From Verrucomicrobiaceae bacterium (GTDB lineage Bacteria; Verrucomicrobiota; Verrucomicrobiia; Verrucomicrobiales; DEV007): DNA of 36,863 nucleotides. Below are positions 9,321 to 18,511 of the stretch, piece after piece (position 1 is the first letter of the stretch; each line of letters opens with the position of its first letter). Under the pieces are notes generated by a model. That model was not told the origin of the DNA, made no database searches, and saw nothing but the letters and a program-made list of their open reading frames with translations. A program made the position numbers and the translations under genes. The DNA is taken from positions 1 through 36,863 of the forward strand of contig JAAYAT010000112.1 in NCBI GenBank assembly GCA_012719225.1, in the 5' to 3' direction.

Positions 9321-11843
9321 ATGAGCAGCGAGATTTTCAGCGGTTCCCGGCGAAACTGCGGCGGGGCAGGGTGGTGCGTCCTATTGGTTCTCGTTTTTCT
9401 CGGCGCGGTGTCTGTCCGCGCGCAGCAGGATGACGCGGACCGCCGCCCCACCCCCCTCCAGGCACCCTCCGCGTTGCAGCGTCCCGGCGGAGCGGACGCC
9501 GCCCCTCTCGGCGATCGTGTCAGCCTCCAGTTCCCGCTCAACCCGGTCAACGACATCCTCAGCATCTACGAGCGTCTCATCGACAAGCCCATCGTGAAGG
9601 ACAGCTCCATCTTCGAAGGCCCCCAGGTCAGTCTGGTCACCCCCAGCGAAGTGTCCCGCGACGAAGCGATCCGCCTGATCGAGGCCGCCCTGCTGGTGAA
9701 CGGCTACGTCATCGTGACCGAACCCGACGACGAGAGCGTCAAGGTCCTCCTCGGCGGCGCGCGCAAGGGCGGCAGCAGCCCCTCTTTCAGCGAGGGCGTC
9801 GTCATTTACACCGATGCGACCCTGCTTCCCGACGGCGAGTCGCTCGTCGGGTTTTTCATGGAACTCGAGTTCGTCGATCCCGAGGACGCCGCGACCATTT
9901 TCAGCAATCACATCGTCCTCAACGAATTCGGCCGCATCACCCCGGTGATCCATCCGCGCGGACTCCTCATCACCGAGACCAGTCCCATCGTGCGGCAGTT
10001 GATCCGGGTGCGGTCCATCATCGATCATCCGGTCGACGACGCGCCGCTCATCACCGAGTTCGTGCAATTGGACTACGCCGAGGCCAATGTCGTCGCCCAG
10101 ATCATTCAGGCGGCGATGGACGCCCGCATGGTGGAACGCCAGCGCCAGAGCGAGTCCCGGGGCACTGTCACCGGCACCGCCGCCCCCGAGGCTCCGCAGC
10201 AGGGGGGCAACCAGAGCCGCAGCGGGGGCAACGCCAACAACGCTCCGCAGCAGGCGCAGGCGGCGGGACGGAACGCCCGCTCCCGCAACGTCATGAGCGG
10301 GGTCGGCACCGCCGATCAGCCCGCTGCCCAACTCATCCCCGACGATCGCATGAACCGCATCATGATCGTCGCATCGCCGACCGATGCCGCCTACGTGCTC
10401 GGGCTCATCGGCCAATTCGATCAGCCTCTCGACAATCCCGAACCATTGGAAAGAAAGCTGAAATACGTCAAGGCCAACGACATCCTCCCGGTGCTCGTCG
10501 ACATCCTCCAGGACACCGGGACCGGCCAGACCCAGCTCCCCGGCGGCCGCCAGATCGAGACCCGCACGACCCCAGTGACCTCCTCGCAATTGTCCACCCT
10601 CACCGGCGGAAACCGGACCGCGCAGAACAACCAGAACCGCACCCAGCAGCAGGGCTCCACCGACGAGGTGGGCGGCCGCAGCGACCAGATCGCCTTTCCC
10701 ATCGACGAGGTGGCCCCCATCTCCGTGCTGGTGGGAAAAACCCGCATCATCGCCGACCGGCAGGCCAACACCATCATCGTGGCCGGCACCACCGAGTCGC
10801 AGCAGATCGTGATGGACATGATAGAGCGCCTCGACCGCCGTCCCGTGCAGGTCTACCTCGCCACCGTGATCGGGGAACTCACCCTCAGCGACGACGTGGA
10901 ATTCGGGGTCGATTACCTCCAGCGCTTCGTGAAATTCAACGGAGGAAAACCGAGCAGCGGAGGATTCACCAGCGGGAACATCAACGGACGCAACGACATC
11001 ATCGGTCTCCCGGGCGCTCCCGGCAACATCGCCAACCTCGCGGACATGATCACCACCACGCCCTTCGGCCCCGCGACCGGGCTGAATTTCTACGGACAGA
11101 TCGGGCAGTCCCTCGACGTCATCGTCACCGCGCTGGAGGCGACCCAGCGCTTCAAGGTGCTTTCCCGCCCCGTCGTCTACACCCAGAACGGGAAACGGGC
11201 CGAGATCACCTCGGGCCAGGAGGTGCCCTATCCGGCGACCTCCGTCTCCGACACCAACAACCCGAACTCGGTGCGCTCCTCCGTCGATTTCAAGGATGTC
11301 GTCCTCAAGCTCGAAGTCCTCCCGACGATCAACGAAGAGGACGAGGTCACTCTCGACATCGTCCAGGTCAACGACCGCGTCGTGGGGCAGCAGCTCATCG
11401 ACCAGAACGAGATCCCCATCATCGGCAAGCAGGAGCTCAACACCACCGTCACCGTGGCCAATCGCTCCACCATCATTCTGGGAGGACTCATCTCCGAGTC
11501 GAAAAACGAGGCCGATGCCGGCATTCCCATCCTCAAAAATATTCCCCTGATAGGGCACGCGGCCAAAAGCACCAATGTCGCCAAGTCCCGCTCCGAGCTG
11601 ATGATCTTCATTCAGCCCGTCGTGGTCCACGGAGACGGAGCGGCGGTGGCGAGCAGCTACGACGAGGATGTCCGCAGCGAGATCGGGGAGGAAGCCGCCC
11701 AGGTCTTTCCCGAACCCGGAGTGCCCACGATCCGCCATCGCGCCGAAGTTGTTCGGGAAGCCGAAGTCGAGAAGCAACCTCTCCGCCGCCTCGGCCAGAA
11801 GCTCTTCGGAAAACAGAAAATCCCCCGCGAGCCGCTTCCCTGA
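9321..11843 (+). CDS. Secretin (type II secretion GspD/PulD-like)
   Basis: This is an outer-membrane secretin, a multimeric gated pore for protein or pilus export. The 840-residue product has a signal peptide (about 1-37, ending VRAQ), N-terminal N0/N1-type modules and a C-terminal secretin domain. The latter includes RFKVLSRPVVYTQNGKRAEI, GQEVPYP, VGLKLEVLPTINE-like VVLKLEVLP, and VANRSTIILGGLI. Two low-complexity Gln/Asn/Gly/Arg-rich inserts (about residues 263-335 and 398-456) interrupt the N-domains. ATG 9321 starts a clean signal peptide; ATG 9285 is an in-frame alternative. A 12-base direct repeat, GAGAAACACGAC, occurs at 9287-9298 and 9307-9318, just before the chosen start. No other Gsp or Pil genes are nearby, so the secretion type is inferred only from the overall family. 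Confidence 0.88.
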   Translation: MSSEIFSGSRRNCGGAGWCVLLVLVFLGAVSVRAQQDDADRRPTPLQAPSALQRPGGADAAPLGDRVSLQFPLNPVNDILSIYERLIDKPIVKDSSIFEGPQVSLVTPSEVSRDEAIRLIEAALLVNGYVIVTEPDDESVKVLLGGARKGGSSPSFSEGVVIYTDATLLPDGESLVGFFMELEFVDPEDAATIFSNHIVLNEFGRITPVIHPRGLLITETSPIVRQLIRVRSIIDHPVDDAPLITEFVQLDYAEANVVAQIIQAAMDARMVERQRQSESRGTVTGTAAPEAPQQGGNQSRSGGNANNAPQQAQAAGRNARSRNVMSGVGTADQPAAQLIPDDRMNRIMIVASPTDAAYVLGLIGQFDQPLDNPEPLERKLKYVKANDILPVLVDILQDTGTGQTQLPGGRQIETRTTPVTSSQLSTLTGGNRTAQNNQNRTQQQGSTDEVGGRSDQIAFPIDEVAPISVLVGKTRIIADRQANTIIVAGTTESQQIVMDMIERLDRRPVQVYLATVIGELTLSDDVEFGVDYLQRFVKFNGGKPSSGGFTSGNINGRNDIIGLPGAPGNIANLADMITTTPFGPATGLNFYGQIGQSLDVIVTALEATQRFKVLSRPVVYTQNGKRAEITSGQEVPYPATSVSDTNNPNSVRSSVDFKDVVLKLEVLPTINEEDEVTLDIVQVNDRVVGQQLIDQNEIPIIGKQELNTTVTVANRSTIILGGLISESKNEADAGIPILKNIPLIGHAAKSTNVAKSRSELMIFIQPVVVHGDGAAVASSYDEDVRSEIGEEAAQVFPEPGVPTIRHRAEVVREAEVEKQPLRRLGQKLFGKQKIPREPLP

Positions 11844-11927
11844 GCCGGTGCGGCTCGCGCGGCGGGCGAGATCACGCCAGAACCGGCATTTTCCCGAATG
11901 CCCTCGCCTGTGATACCGTTTCCCGAA

Positions 11928-13451
11928 ATGAAAAAACGTTCTCTCTTCTTTCTCCTCCTCGGCCTGACCCTGTCGGGTGCGGGCCTGCACCCTCTTCACT
12001 CGGCCCCGGTGAAATCCGGTTTCGCCGAGCGCGACATTTCCCCGGAGATCGGGATGGAGCGCCCCGGCGGCTACCTGAAAGGGTATCACCAGGCCTTTCA
12101 CGATCCCTGCAAGGCCCGTGCGGTGGTCTTTGACGACGGAGCCAAGGTGGTCGCTCTCGTCGGGCTCGACGCCCTTTTCATCCGGGAACCCCAGGTCGCC
12201 GAAGTGCGCCGCCGCATTCAGGAAAAAACGGGAATCCCGGGCGAGGCGGTTCTCATCGGGGCTTCGCATTCCCACAGCTCGGGTCCGACCGGCATGGTCC
12301 TGCCGGGCGAGTTCGACCACGCCGACGAACTCGTCCAGGAACTGGCCTACGAGAAAAGTTCCGCCGCGGATCCCACCTACCTCGAGACGATGATGGCGGG
12401 CATCGTCGAGGCGGTCACCGAGGCCTACGAAAAGAGGGCCGAAATCCGTCTCGGTTTTGGCCGGGGCGAGGAGGACGGGGTCAGCTTCAACCGCCGCTGG
12501 CGCATGAAGAACGGACTCAGCTTCACCCATCCCCGGGCCGGCAATCCCGACATGGTCGAGCCGGCCGGTCCGATCGATCCCGAGGTCGGCGTCATCGGGG
12601 CCTGGGACGACGAGGGAAAACTGGTCGGTTGCGTCGTCAATTTCGCCTGCCATGCCACCACCAGCCCGCCCGGCATCTCCGCGAACTATCCCTGGGCGCT
12701 GGAAAAAGTGATCCGCGGAGCCTTCGGAGAGGACGTGGTGGTGGTCTTTCTCAACGGGGCCTCGGGCGATGTCACCCAGGTCGACAACGCCTCGCCGGTG
12801 GTCGCGCCGCGCGGAGCGGATGGCGCGATGCTCGTGGGCGGGTCCGTCGGGGCCGAGGCGGTGAAAGTCCTGGCCGGGTTGGTCGCCTCCCTCACCAAGG
12901 AGGTGGCCGTCGATACGCGTTCCCGCGTCCTCGAAATTCCCCGTCGTCCGCCCTCGGCGGAGCGGGTCGCGAAAAGCCGCGCCCTCGCCGCGGCACCGCC
13001 CGCCGGAGCGGCCGCGCTGAACGATTGGATCTGGGCCAAGGAGATCGTGATGCTCCAAGCCTTGGTCGACAAAGAGCCGGTTCGCCGGGTCGAGGTCCAG
13101 GCGGTGCAGATCGGACCAGCGGTTTTCGTGACCAATCCGGCGGAGTATTTTTGTGAATTCGGATTGCAGCAAAAGGCGGCGAGCCCGTTTCCCTTCACCT
13201 GGCCGGTCAGTCTCGCGAACGGTTGTGTCGGCTACGTGCCCACGAGCGAGGCGATGGGTCCACAGGGCGGCGGCTACGAGACGAGACTGACGAGCTACAG
13301 CAATCTCGTGCCCGAAGCCGGTGACCTCATCCGCGACGCGGGCATCGCCCTCACCAAGGAACTCAAGCCCGGCGAGGTGCCCGCGGGCCAAGCGGCACCC
13401 GAATTCAAAGCGGGCTGGAACTACGGCAACGTCCCGCCGCAATTGAAGTGA
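11928..13451 (+). CDS. Neutral ceramidase-fold secreted hydrolase
   Basis: The 507-residue protein matches the N-terminal neutral/alkaline ceramidase domain, exported by a signal peptide (about 1-25). Zinc-site motifs are present: ASHSHSS (His114, His116) and NFACHATT (His242). In animal and Pseudomonas neutral ceramidases, from memory, a GDVSPN motif carries the serine nucleophile; here the aligned stretch is GDVTQVDN (residues 280-287), so the serine is replaced by Thr283 and the PN is lost. The C-terminal immunoglobulin-like domain of full-length ceramidases (about 650-750 residues) is also missing. It is therefore probably a related zinc amidase or esterase with another substrate. The ATG at 11928 immediately precedes the KKRSLFFLLLG signal. 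It lies 84 bases after the secretin on the same strand. Confidence 0.8.
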   Translation: MKKRSLFFLLLGLTLSGAGLHPLHSAPVKSGFAERDISPEIGMERPGGYLKGYHQAFHDPCKARAVVFDDGAKVVALVGLDALFIREPQVAEVRRRIQEKTGIPGEAVLIGASHSHSSGPTGMVLPGEFDHADELVQELAYEKSSAADPTYLETMMAGIVEAVTEAYEKRAEIRLGFGRGEEDGVSFNRRWRMKNGLSFTHPRAGNPDMVEPAGPIDPEVGVIGAWDDEGKLVGCVVNFACHATTSPPGISANYPWALEKVIRGAFGEDVVVVFLNGASGDVTQVDNASPVVAPRGADGAMLVGGSVGAEAVKVLAGLVASLTKEVAVDTRSRVLEIPRRPPSAERVAKSRALAAAPPAGAAALNDWIWAKEIVMLQALVDKEPVRRVEVQAVQIGPAVFVTNPAEYFCEFGLQQKAASPFPFTWPVSLANGCVGYVPTSEAMGPQGGGYETRLTSYSNLVPEAGDLIRDAGIALTKELKPGEVPAGQAAPEFKAGWNYGNVPPQLK

Positions 13452-13454
13452 AGG

Positions 13455-13931
13455 CTACGACACGCCGGAGGCGGCCGCGCCAGCGACGCCTATGATCATC
13501 ACGACAATGGCGATGGCGTAAAAAGCAAACATCACTATCATGAGAATGCCGACGTATTTCCAGAAGGCGCGTTGTTCGTTGAGGGCCGCAATGAGATTCG
13601 CCTCGTTCGGGGCGTTCATCAGATCGGCGATCCGGCTGGAGTAGCCGCCGAGTTTGAGGGCGGGGTAAATGTAAAAAAAGGCCAAGACGAGGTAAACCAC
13701 CCCCAGGCCGATACCTCCGCCGACGGCCGCAAGTTGTTCTTCGATCTGGCCGGAGGTGGCACCCGCCGCCAGACCCATGAACATCATTCCAGCTCCTGCC
13801 AAAAGCAGAAACACTGCCCCAATCCACATGATAATGCTGAAAAATCGCGTCCATCCCTTGGTGCGGGCGAGTTGATCGACGACCGCCGAGCCAACGGCGC
13901 TTCCGGGCGAGAGAGATAAATTCGGTTCCAT
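13455..13931 (-). CDS. Small three-helix membrane protein of unknown function
   Basis: The 158-residue product has three hydrophobic segments (about 30-55, 70-93 and 124-150) separated by short polar loops, one of them NAPNEANLIAALNEQRAFWKY. It loosely resembles the DUF5362-type membrane proteins of Bacteroidota and Verrucomicrobiota; that resemblance is from memory and not certain. No catalytic motif or signal peptide is visible. ATG 13931 gives MEPNLSLSPGSAVGSA; a longer frame upstream runs through a terminator-like hairpin and was not used. It is convergent with the ceramidase-fold gene (3 bases apart). No function is assigned. Confidence 0.7.
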   Translation of the reverse strand: MEPNLSLSPGSAVGSAVVDQLARTKGWTRFFSIIMWIGAVFLLLAGAGMMFMGLAAGATSGQIEEQLAAVGGGIGLGVVYLVLAFFYIYPALKLGGYSSRIADLMNAPNEANLIAALNEQRAFWKYVGILMIVMFAFYAIAIVVMIIGVAGAAASGVS

Positions 13932-13961
13932 TTCGTTGTTGTAGCGTTTTGCCAGAAATTT

Positions 13962-14001
13962 GGCAAGCCCCCCGCGTCGCTTTTTGTTCGTGGGGCTTGC
14001 C
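13962..14001 (-). terminator. Hairpin at the 3' end of the ABC-peptidase operon
   Basis: A perfect 10-bp stem (GGCAAGCCCC at 13962-13971, GGGGCTTGCC at 13992-14001) with a 20-base loop begins eight bases past the stop of the leftward permease gene. On the minus strand the following bases are AAATTT, a weak T tract. On the plus strand the hairpin is followed by TTGTTTTTT, a better tract. It may therefore act in both directions, ending the operon and blocking rightward antisense transcripts. Confidence 0.5.
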
Positions 14002-14008
14002 TTGTTTT

Positions 14009-15964
14009 TTACTCCGAAACCGTCACGTTGACCCATTCCCCGAAGACGGGAAAGCGGGAATCCGCCTCCATTTTCCAGCCGATCTGGAAACCGATGGCGG
14101 GCTTCAGGAAGGAGATCGCGGGGACGGAAAAGCTCTCCTCTTCGCCCAGCCCGCTGTAGCGCCACTCGGTCGGTCTGGCGTCGGCGCGGGGGCGCACCCG
14201 ACAGAGGATTTCGGCCCCGTCGGGCAGATGGCTCTTCCATCCGTCGGGGAATTCCGGATGGATCACGATTTTGTCCCCGCGCCGGAAGGCGTCGCCGGCG
14301 GTGATCTCCGGGAACGCCTGTGAGGCGTCGGCATATTCCTCCCGCAGGTCGGCGAGCTGTCTGCGGAAATCCGATCGGACCCGCTCCAGATCGAAATCGG
14401 CGGCGAGGCAGGCGTCGCGCCAGAGGGCGAGGCCCCGGAGCTTGCGCGGTCCCTCGCGGCGTCCGAGGGCGCGGAGGAGCTTCGCGGGCGCGTCATCGCC
14501 GTAGACCCGCACGAGGGAGTCGACCCAGAGATAGCCGGCCGGGTAGGCGAGGAAGGGGTCGCGCTTCGTCGAGAAGGTTTCGTTGTGGACCATTTCGGAA
14601 AATTCCACTTCCTCCCACTGCGCGGCGAGGGCGATCCAGCGGCGGTAGGCGGTGGCCCCGCTGTCGTCCCGGAAAAAGCGGAACTCGACGTAGCTGGCGA
14701 GTCCCTCGTGGAACCAGCGGGCCGCGTCGAAGGATTCCCCGAGCCTCCCGTCGGTGATCTGGTCGAGGAAGACGTGGGTGATCTCGTGACCGAGGATGGC
14801 GACGCCTTCCTTGTCACCGGGGTCGGGGTTGTCCTCGTCACCAGGCGGCAGGGTCATGCGGATTTTTTTCCAGTAGGCCTGCCCGGCGTTGTGCGCGGCG
14901 AGGGGGCTGGAGAGATCGACGGTGATGCGGTCGCCGCGATCTTCCTCCGGCATTTCGAGGAAGTCGGCCACGGTCTCGTGGATCGCGTCGGCTTTCGCTT
15001 CCAACGTCTCGACCCGGTGCTGGATCTCCCGGCGATAGACGAAGAGGAAGCGTTCTGATTCCGTCGTGACGATTTCTTTTGCGCGGTCTACCGGCGAGGC
15101 CGGGGCTGCCGCCTCGGCGCGAGCGGTTTCGACACTGTCCTCCCACGAGACCGTGACGAAGATGCCCAGCCAGATCACCACGATCAGGACGACGGCGCAC
15201 CCGCCCGCGAGTTTTCCCCAGCAGGTCTCGCGGAGCCTGCGCGAGAAGGCGCTGGCGGAACCCTGACGGAACGAGAACAGGATATAGCCGACGATCCACG
15301 CGATCAGGGCGATGACGCCCATGACGAGGAGTTGGAGCCGGGGCCATTCCCATCGGTCATCGATCTCAGCCGGGGCGACGAGGAGGGAGGAGGGGTCGAG
15401 CAGTTCGGCGTAGGGCGCTTGCAGGGATCGCAAGCCGAGCAGAATCCAGAAGACCGCGCCGATCGCGACGAGGGTCCAGCGCCGCAGGAAGGAAAAGGCG
15501 ACCAGCAGGGTGATAAAATACACGCCGAGAAAGAGTTCCAGCACGGCGAAAACGCCGATCGACCGCCACGGGACGGGCGGCGAGGCGCTCCCGCGCGAGA
15601 GCAGGTCGTAGACGATGGACTCGAGCGTCCAGAGCAGGTTGACGGCGGAAACGAGGGCGACGGCGACGAGCCATTTGGCGAGATAAATGGAGAAGCGCGA
15701 GAGGGGGAGCCCGTCGAGATAGAGCAGGGTGCCCTCGTCTTTTTCCCGGACCATCAGGCCCAGCGAAACCACCGCACAGAGGATGAAGGTCATCGCAACG
15801 ACCGAGCCGAGGTTGCCGATGGTGTTTGCCCAAAAGGGGTAGACGTCGAAATACTCCGTCGCCTGGACCAGGAAAAGGCCGAAGACAAACAGCGCGAGGA
15901 GGAGCAGGGCGAAGGGGCGCAGCGAGACCCACTCTTTCCAGAGAATGGCGCGGAAGGCTCTCAT
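14009..15964 (-). CDS. ABC-2 permease fused to an extracytoplasmic HExxH peptidase-like domain
   Basis: The 651-residue protein has two parts. About residues 1-290 form an ABC-2-type permease with six to seven hydrophobic helices, starting MRAFRAILWKEWVSLRP, the usual cytoplasmic amphipathic opening, with REKDEGTLLYLDGLPLSR as the typical helix-2 loop. About 300-651 form a soluble domain carrying HEITH (393-397) and, 22 residues on, WFHEGLASYVE with Glu420, the gluzincin-type zinc site of the peptidase MA clan. The domain follows a membrane segment (VVLIVVIWLGIFVTVS) and is probably outside the cytoplasm. The C-terminal 100 residues (about 540-651) look like a beta-rich appendage. The ATG at 15964 overlaps the previous stop by four bases (ATGA). 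It is the third gene of the ABC operon, the partner of the degenerate permease and the ATPase. The substrate is unknown. Confidence 0.85.
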   Translation of the reverse strand: MRAFRAILWKEWVSLRPFALLLLALFVFGLFLVQATEYFDVYPFWANTIGNLGSVVAMTFILCAVVSLGLMVREKDEGTLLYLDGLPLSRFSIYLAKWLVAVALVSAVNLLWTLESIVYDLLSRGSASPPVPWRSIGVFAVLELFLGVYFITLLVAFSFLRRWTLVAIGAVFWILLGLRSLQAPYAELLDPSSLLVAPAEIDDRWEWPRLQLLVMGVIALIAWIVGYILFSFRQGSASAFSRRLRETCWGKLAGGCAVVLIVVIWLGIFVTVSWEDSVETARAEAAAPASPVDRAKEIVTTESERFLFVYRREIQHRVETLEAKADAIHETVADFLEMPEEDRGDRITVDLSSPLAAHNAGQAYWKKIRMTLPPGDEDNPDPGDKEGVAILGHEITHVFLDQITDGRLGESFDAARWFHEGLASYVEFRFFRDDSGATAYRRWIALAAQWEEVEFSEMVHNETFSTKRDPFLAYPAGYLWVDSLVRVYGDDAPAKLLRALGRREGPRKLRGLALWRDACLAADFDLERVRSDFRRQLADLREEYADASQAFPEITAGDAFRRGDKIVIHPEFPDGWKSHLPDGAEILCRVRPRADARPTEWRYSGLGEEESFSVPAISFLKPAIGFQIGWKMEADSRFPVFGEWVNVTVSE

Positions 15965-17568
15965 GGTTTTCTCTCCTCCGTTGCCGGGGTCTTTTCCGTT
16001 TCCTCCAGATCCTCCGCCCCCGGATGGGCGAGGATGTAATCGCGGGTGCCCTCGACGAACGCTTCGAGGGAGATGCCGGTGGTGGCGGCGAAAACACGCG
16101 GGACAGGCTGGAACAGTTCCCGCCACACCGGCCGACTGTCCAGGCGGGTGACGCGACGGGTGATGGTGCGTCGCGCCAGGTCGCGGACGTTTTCCTCTCC
16201 GACCGTTTCGACGAGGTAGCGAAAGGCCATCCACGCGACCGCATCGGCCTCGCGCCACCCGGCTTCCTCCGCATAGAGATCGCGGCCGAGCAATTGCTCC
16301 ACGGTGAAGCCGTGCTCGCGGACGGTGTCGCAGGCGGATTTCTCCCTCGCGAGACGCTTCCGCTCGTCGGCGTGCTCCATCTCGATGAGTCCCTCGATCC
16401 CGCAGACGATCCACCAGCGGCGTTCCTTGTTGACCCGGCGGAGCGAGTGGACGCTGAGGGCCACGCTCATGGAAAAGGCCGCGAGGGTGTCTCGGGTGAA
16501 GTCGGGATCTCGATAGTCCGCGTACATGAGGACGACGCGGTTGCCCTCGACCTCCTCCCAGTCGATTTCTTCATTCAGGGCCCCTTCGCGCTCGACCACA
16601 AACACGGGGGGAAATTCGTCCTTTGGAATGGCGAGCCAATCGCGCTTCTCCGCCAACCGACGGGCCAGCCAGGAGGCGAGGACGACCTCGTCATCGACGG
16701 GGCGGTCGAGGTCTTCGGGGGAAAGGTGGACGTGGACGCCGTCGTATTCCTCCTCCACCGCGCCGGGCAGGGCGAAGGGCTCCGCCGGGGGAACGAACCA
16801 GATCATCACCGCCGCGAAGAGGATCGCAACAGCCGCACCCAGCAGCATTTTTTCCCGGTAGCTCATCGTCTCGCCGAGAATCGCGGCGACCGAACCTTCC
16901 TTGGCCAGGCCGATGAAAAAAGCCGCTGCGAAGAGTCCCGCGGTGATCAGCGCGGTGCCCCGCAGCGCCTCGGTCGGCCAGAGATCGCGCTCGAAACCGA
17001 AGTGGGTCAGCAGGGCGAAAGGAGGAAAATCGCGCAGCGGGAGAGCCGTCGCGTAATTGATCCACGAGAGTCCGAATGTCAGGGTGAGCAGGACGACCAC
17101 CTTGTATCTCCCGAGAAAGGAGAGGAAAAAAAAGAGTGCGGTGAGGAACCACGCCCAACTGATTGCCGAAGTCAGGAGAATGCCGAGGAAATCCTGGTCG
17201 ATCACCTCGCGTCCGCCCGAAGCGACCACGCCCGCGAGCACCGCCGCTCCCGCGATCAACGCCGAGAGGAAGAGAGCGAGCAGCGCCTTGATCGCGATCA
17301 TGCGCCAGCGGGGCAGGGGGAGTCCCTCCAGAAAAAGCCGGGTCTTGCGGCGAAATTCCATCGCGACGAGAAGATGGCAGAGAATAAAAACGGGGATGCC
17401 GAGAAACCAGGAGAGACCCTGTCGGATACCGAAAAAGACGCCTCCGGAGGTACCGTCGGCCCCCGTGGCGAAGACAATGAGGAAGAAAACGAGACAGCTC
17501 AGTCCCGTGAGCAGGACCAGCCAGACGCCGTGCTGACGCAGTTCCTTGTAGAGCAGGGCGCGGTTCAT
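15961..17568 (-). CDS. ABC-2 permease with a degenerate peptidase-like domain
   Basis: The 535-residue protein has the same layout as its downstream neighbour: an ABC-2 permease half (about 1-300) opening MNRALLYKELRQHGVWLVLL, with EFRRKTRLFLEGLPLPR as its helix-2 loop, and then a soluble domain (about 310-535). In that domain the place expected for HExxH reads ALSVH (370-374): the first His and catalytic Glu are gone and only the last His remains. The following helix GIEGLIEMEH still resembles the Glu-bearing helix of the partner (HEGLASYVEF). It is therefore a predicted pseudopeptidase. It starts 10 bases after the ATPase stop and overlaps the downstream permease by four bases. The two permeases probably pair as a heterodimer with the single ATPase. 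Domain boundaries are estimates. Confidence 0.83.
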   Translation of the reverse strand: MNRALLYKELRQHGVWLVLLTGLSCLVFFLIVFATGADGTSGGVFFGIRQGLSWFLGIPVFILCHLLVAMEFRRKTRLFLEGLPLPRWRMIAIKALLALFLSALIAGAAVLAGVVASGGREVIDQDFLGILLTSAISWAWFLTALFFFLSFLGRYKVVVLLTLTFGLSWINYATALPLRDFPPFALLTHFGFERDLWPTEALRGTALITAGLFAAAFFIGLAKEGSVAAILGETMSYREKMLLGAAVAILFAAVMIWFVPPAEPFALPGAVEEEYDGVHVHLSPEDLDRPVDDEVVLASWLARRLAEKRDWLAIPKDEFPPVFVVEREGALNEEIDWEEVEGNRVVLMYADYRDPDFTRDTLAAFSMSVALSVHSLRRVNKERRWWIVCGIEGLIEMEHADERKRLAREKSACDTVREHGFTVEQLLGRDLYAEEAGWREADAVAWMAFRYLVETVGEENVRDLARRTITRRVTRLDSRPVWRELFQPVPRVFAATTGISLEAFVEGTRDYILAHPGAEDLEETEKTPATEERKP

Positions 17569-17578
17569 CAGGTCGGTG

Positions 17579-18511
17579 TCAGAGACGGGTCGTCGAAATC
17601 CCGACGCAGGCGATGAAGATGTCATCGAGGGGGAGTGTCGTGCCGGGGATTCCGGCCTCATCCCAGCGCGTCGGATCGGCTTCGACGATGAGGCGACGTT
17701 CCGTTCCGGCCCCGGTTTCGGTGACACCGAGTTCCCGCCAGATCCGGAAGCCGTCGGGCGGGGGATCGCCGCCGGGCAGACGTATCTCGCGGACGCGCCG
17801 CCGCAGATCCTCGAGGCGGCCTTCGAATCGTTTCTTTCCCTGGTGGAGGATTCCGACGCGATCTGCGGCGCGCTCGACCTCGTCGAGGAGATGGGTCGAG
17901 AAAAAAGTCGTGCGGCCGTACTCCCGCGCCTGGTGGGTGATGATTTCGAGGAACTCGCGCCGGGCCACGGGATCGAGACCGGCGGTGGGTTCGTCGAGAA
18001 TGAGGAGGGGCGGACGCGGCGCGAGGGCGAGGGCCAGTGCCAACTTCACCCGCATCCCACCGGAGAGACCCGAGACCTTGCGATGGACCGGAACCTCGAG
18101 CACCGAGAGGAGCCGACGATACTCTGCCGCGTCCCAGGTGGGATAGAGGCCGCCGACAAATTTTCCCAGCATTTCCGCCGTCATCCAGGGATAGAAATTC
18201 TGGTCCTGCGAGACGTAGCCGATGCGTCGCTTTTGCTTGAGGGTGGTGCGCCGCGATTTTTTTCCGAGCAACTCGATGGTGCCGCGGTCCGGAGCGATGA
18301 TGCCCATGAGCATGCGTATCGTCGTCGTTTTTCCCGCCCCGTTGACGCCGAGGAATCCGTAGATTTCCCCGGCCTGAACGGAGAGGTCGAGTCCGTCGAC
18401 GGCGGCGAAGCGACCGAAGGATCGTCGCAATCCCGTCACGGAGAGGACGGTTTCCCCGGGCGGGTCGGCGGAGGAGGGGGGCGGGGCAGTCGAAGAAGTC
18501 GGCGGGGTCAT
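17579..18511 (-). CDS. ABC transporter ATP-binding protein (ABC-2 type)
   Basis: This is the motor ATPase of the permease pair downstream. The 310-residue product has Walker A VNGAGKTTT, a Q-loop (YVSQDQNFYPWMT), ABC signature LSGGMRVKLALA, Walker B LLILDEPTAGLDP and an H-loop (FFSTHLLDEVE). The C-terminal 80 residues form the accessory domain of CcmA/NatA-type exporters. An N-terminal Pro/Ser/Thr-rich leader of about 20 residues follows the chosen ATG at 18511; the conserved fold begins at VLSVTGLRRSFG. It is the first gene of a three-gene leftward operon and is divergent from hemL with 183 bases between. Confidence 0.93.
   Translation of the reverse strand: MTPPTSSTAPPPSSADPPGETVLSVTGLRRSFGRFAAVDGLDLSVQAGEIYGFLGVNGAGKTTTIRMLMGIIAPDRGTIELLGKKSRRTTLKQKRRIGYVSQDQNFYPWMTAEMLGKFVGGLYPTWDAAEYRRLLSVLEVPVHRKVSGLSGGMRVKLALALALAPRPPLLILDEPTAGLDPVARREFLEIITHQAREYGRTTFFSTHLLDEVERAADRVGILHQGKKRFEGRLEDLRRRVREIRLPGGDPPPDGFRIWRELGVTETGAGTERRLIVEADPTRWDEAGIPGTTLPLDDIFIACVGISTTRL

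Noticed and set aside
9381-13442. A 1353-codon open frame on the minus strand across the secretin and ceramidase genes
   Set aside because: It is a shadow of high-GC coding on the other strand: it shows no recognisable domains, has a skewed Asp/Gly/His/Val-rich composition, and lies opposite two well-supported genes.
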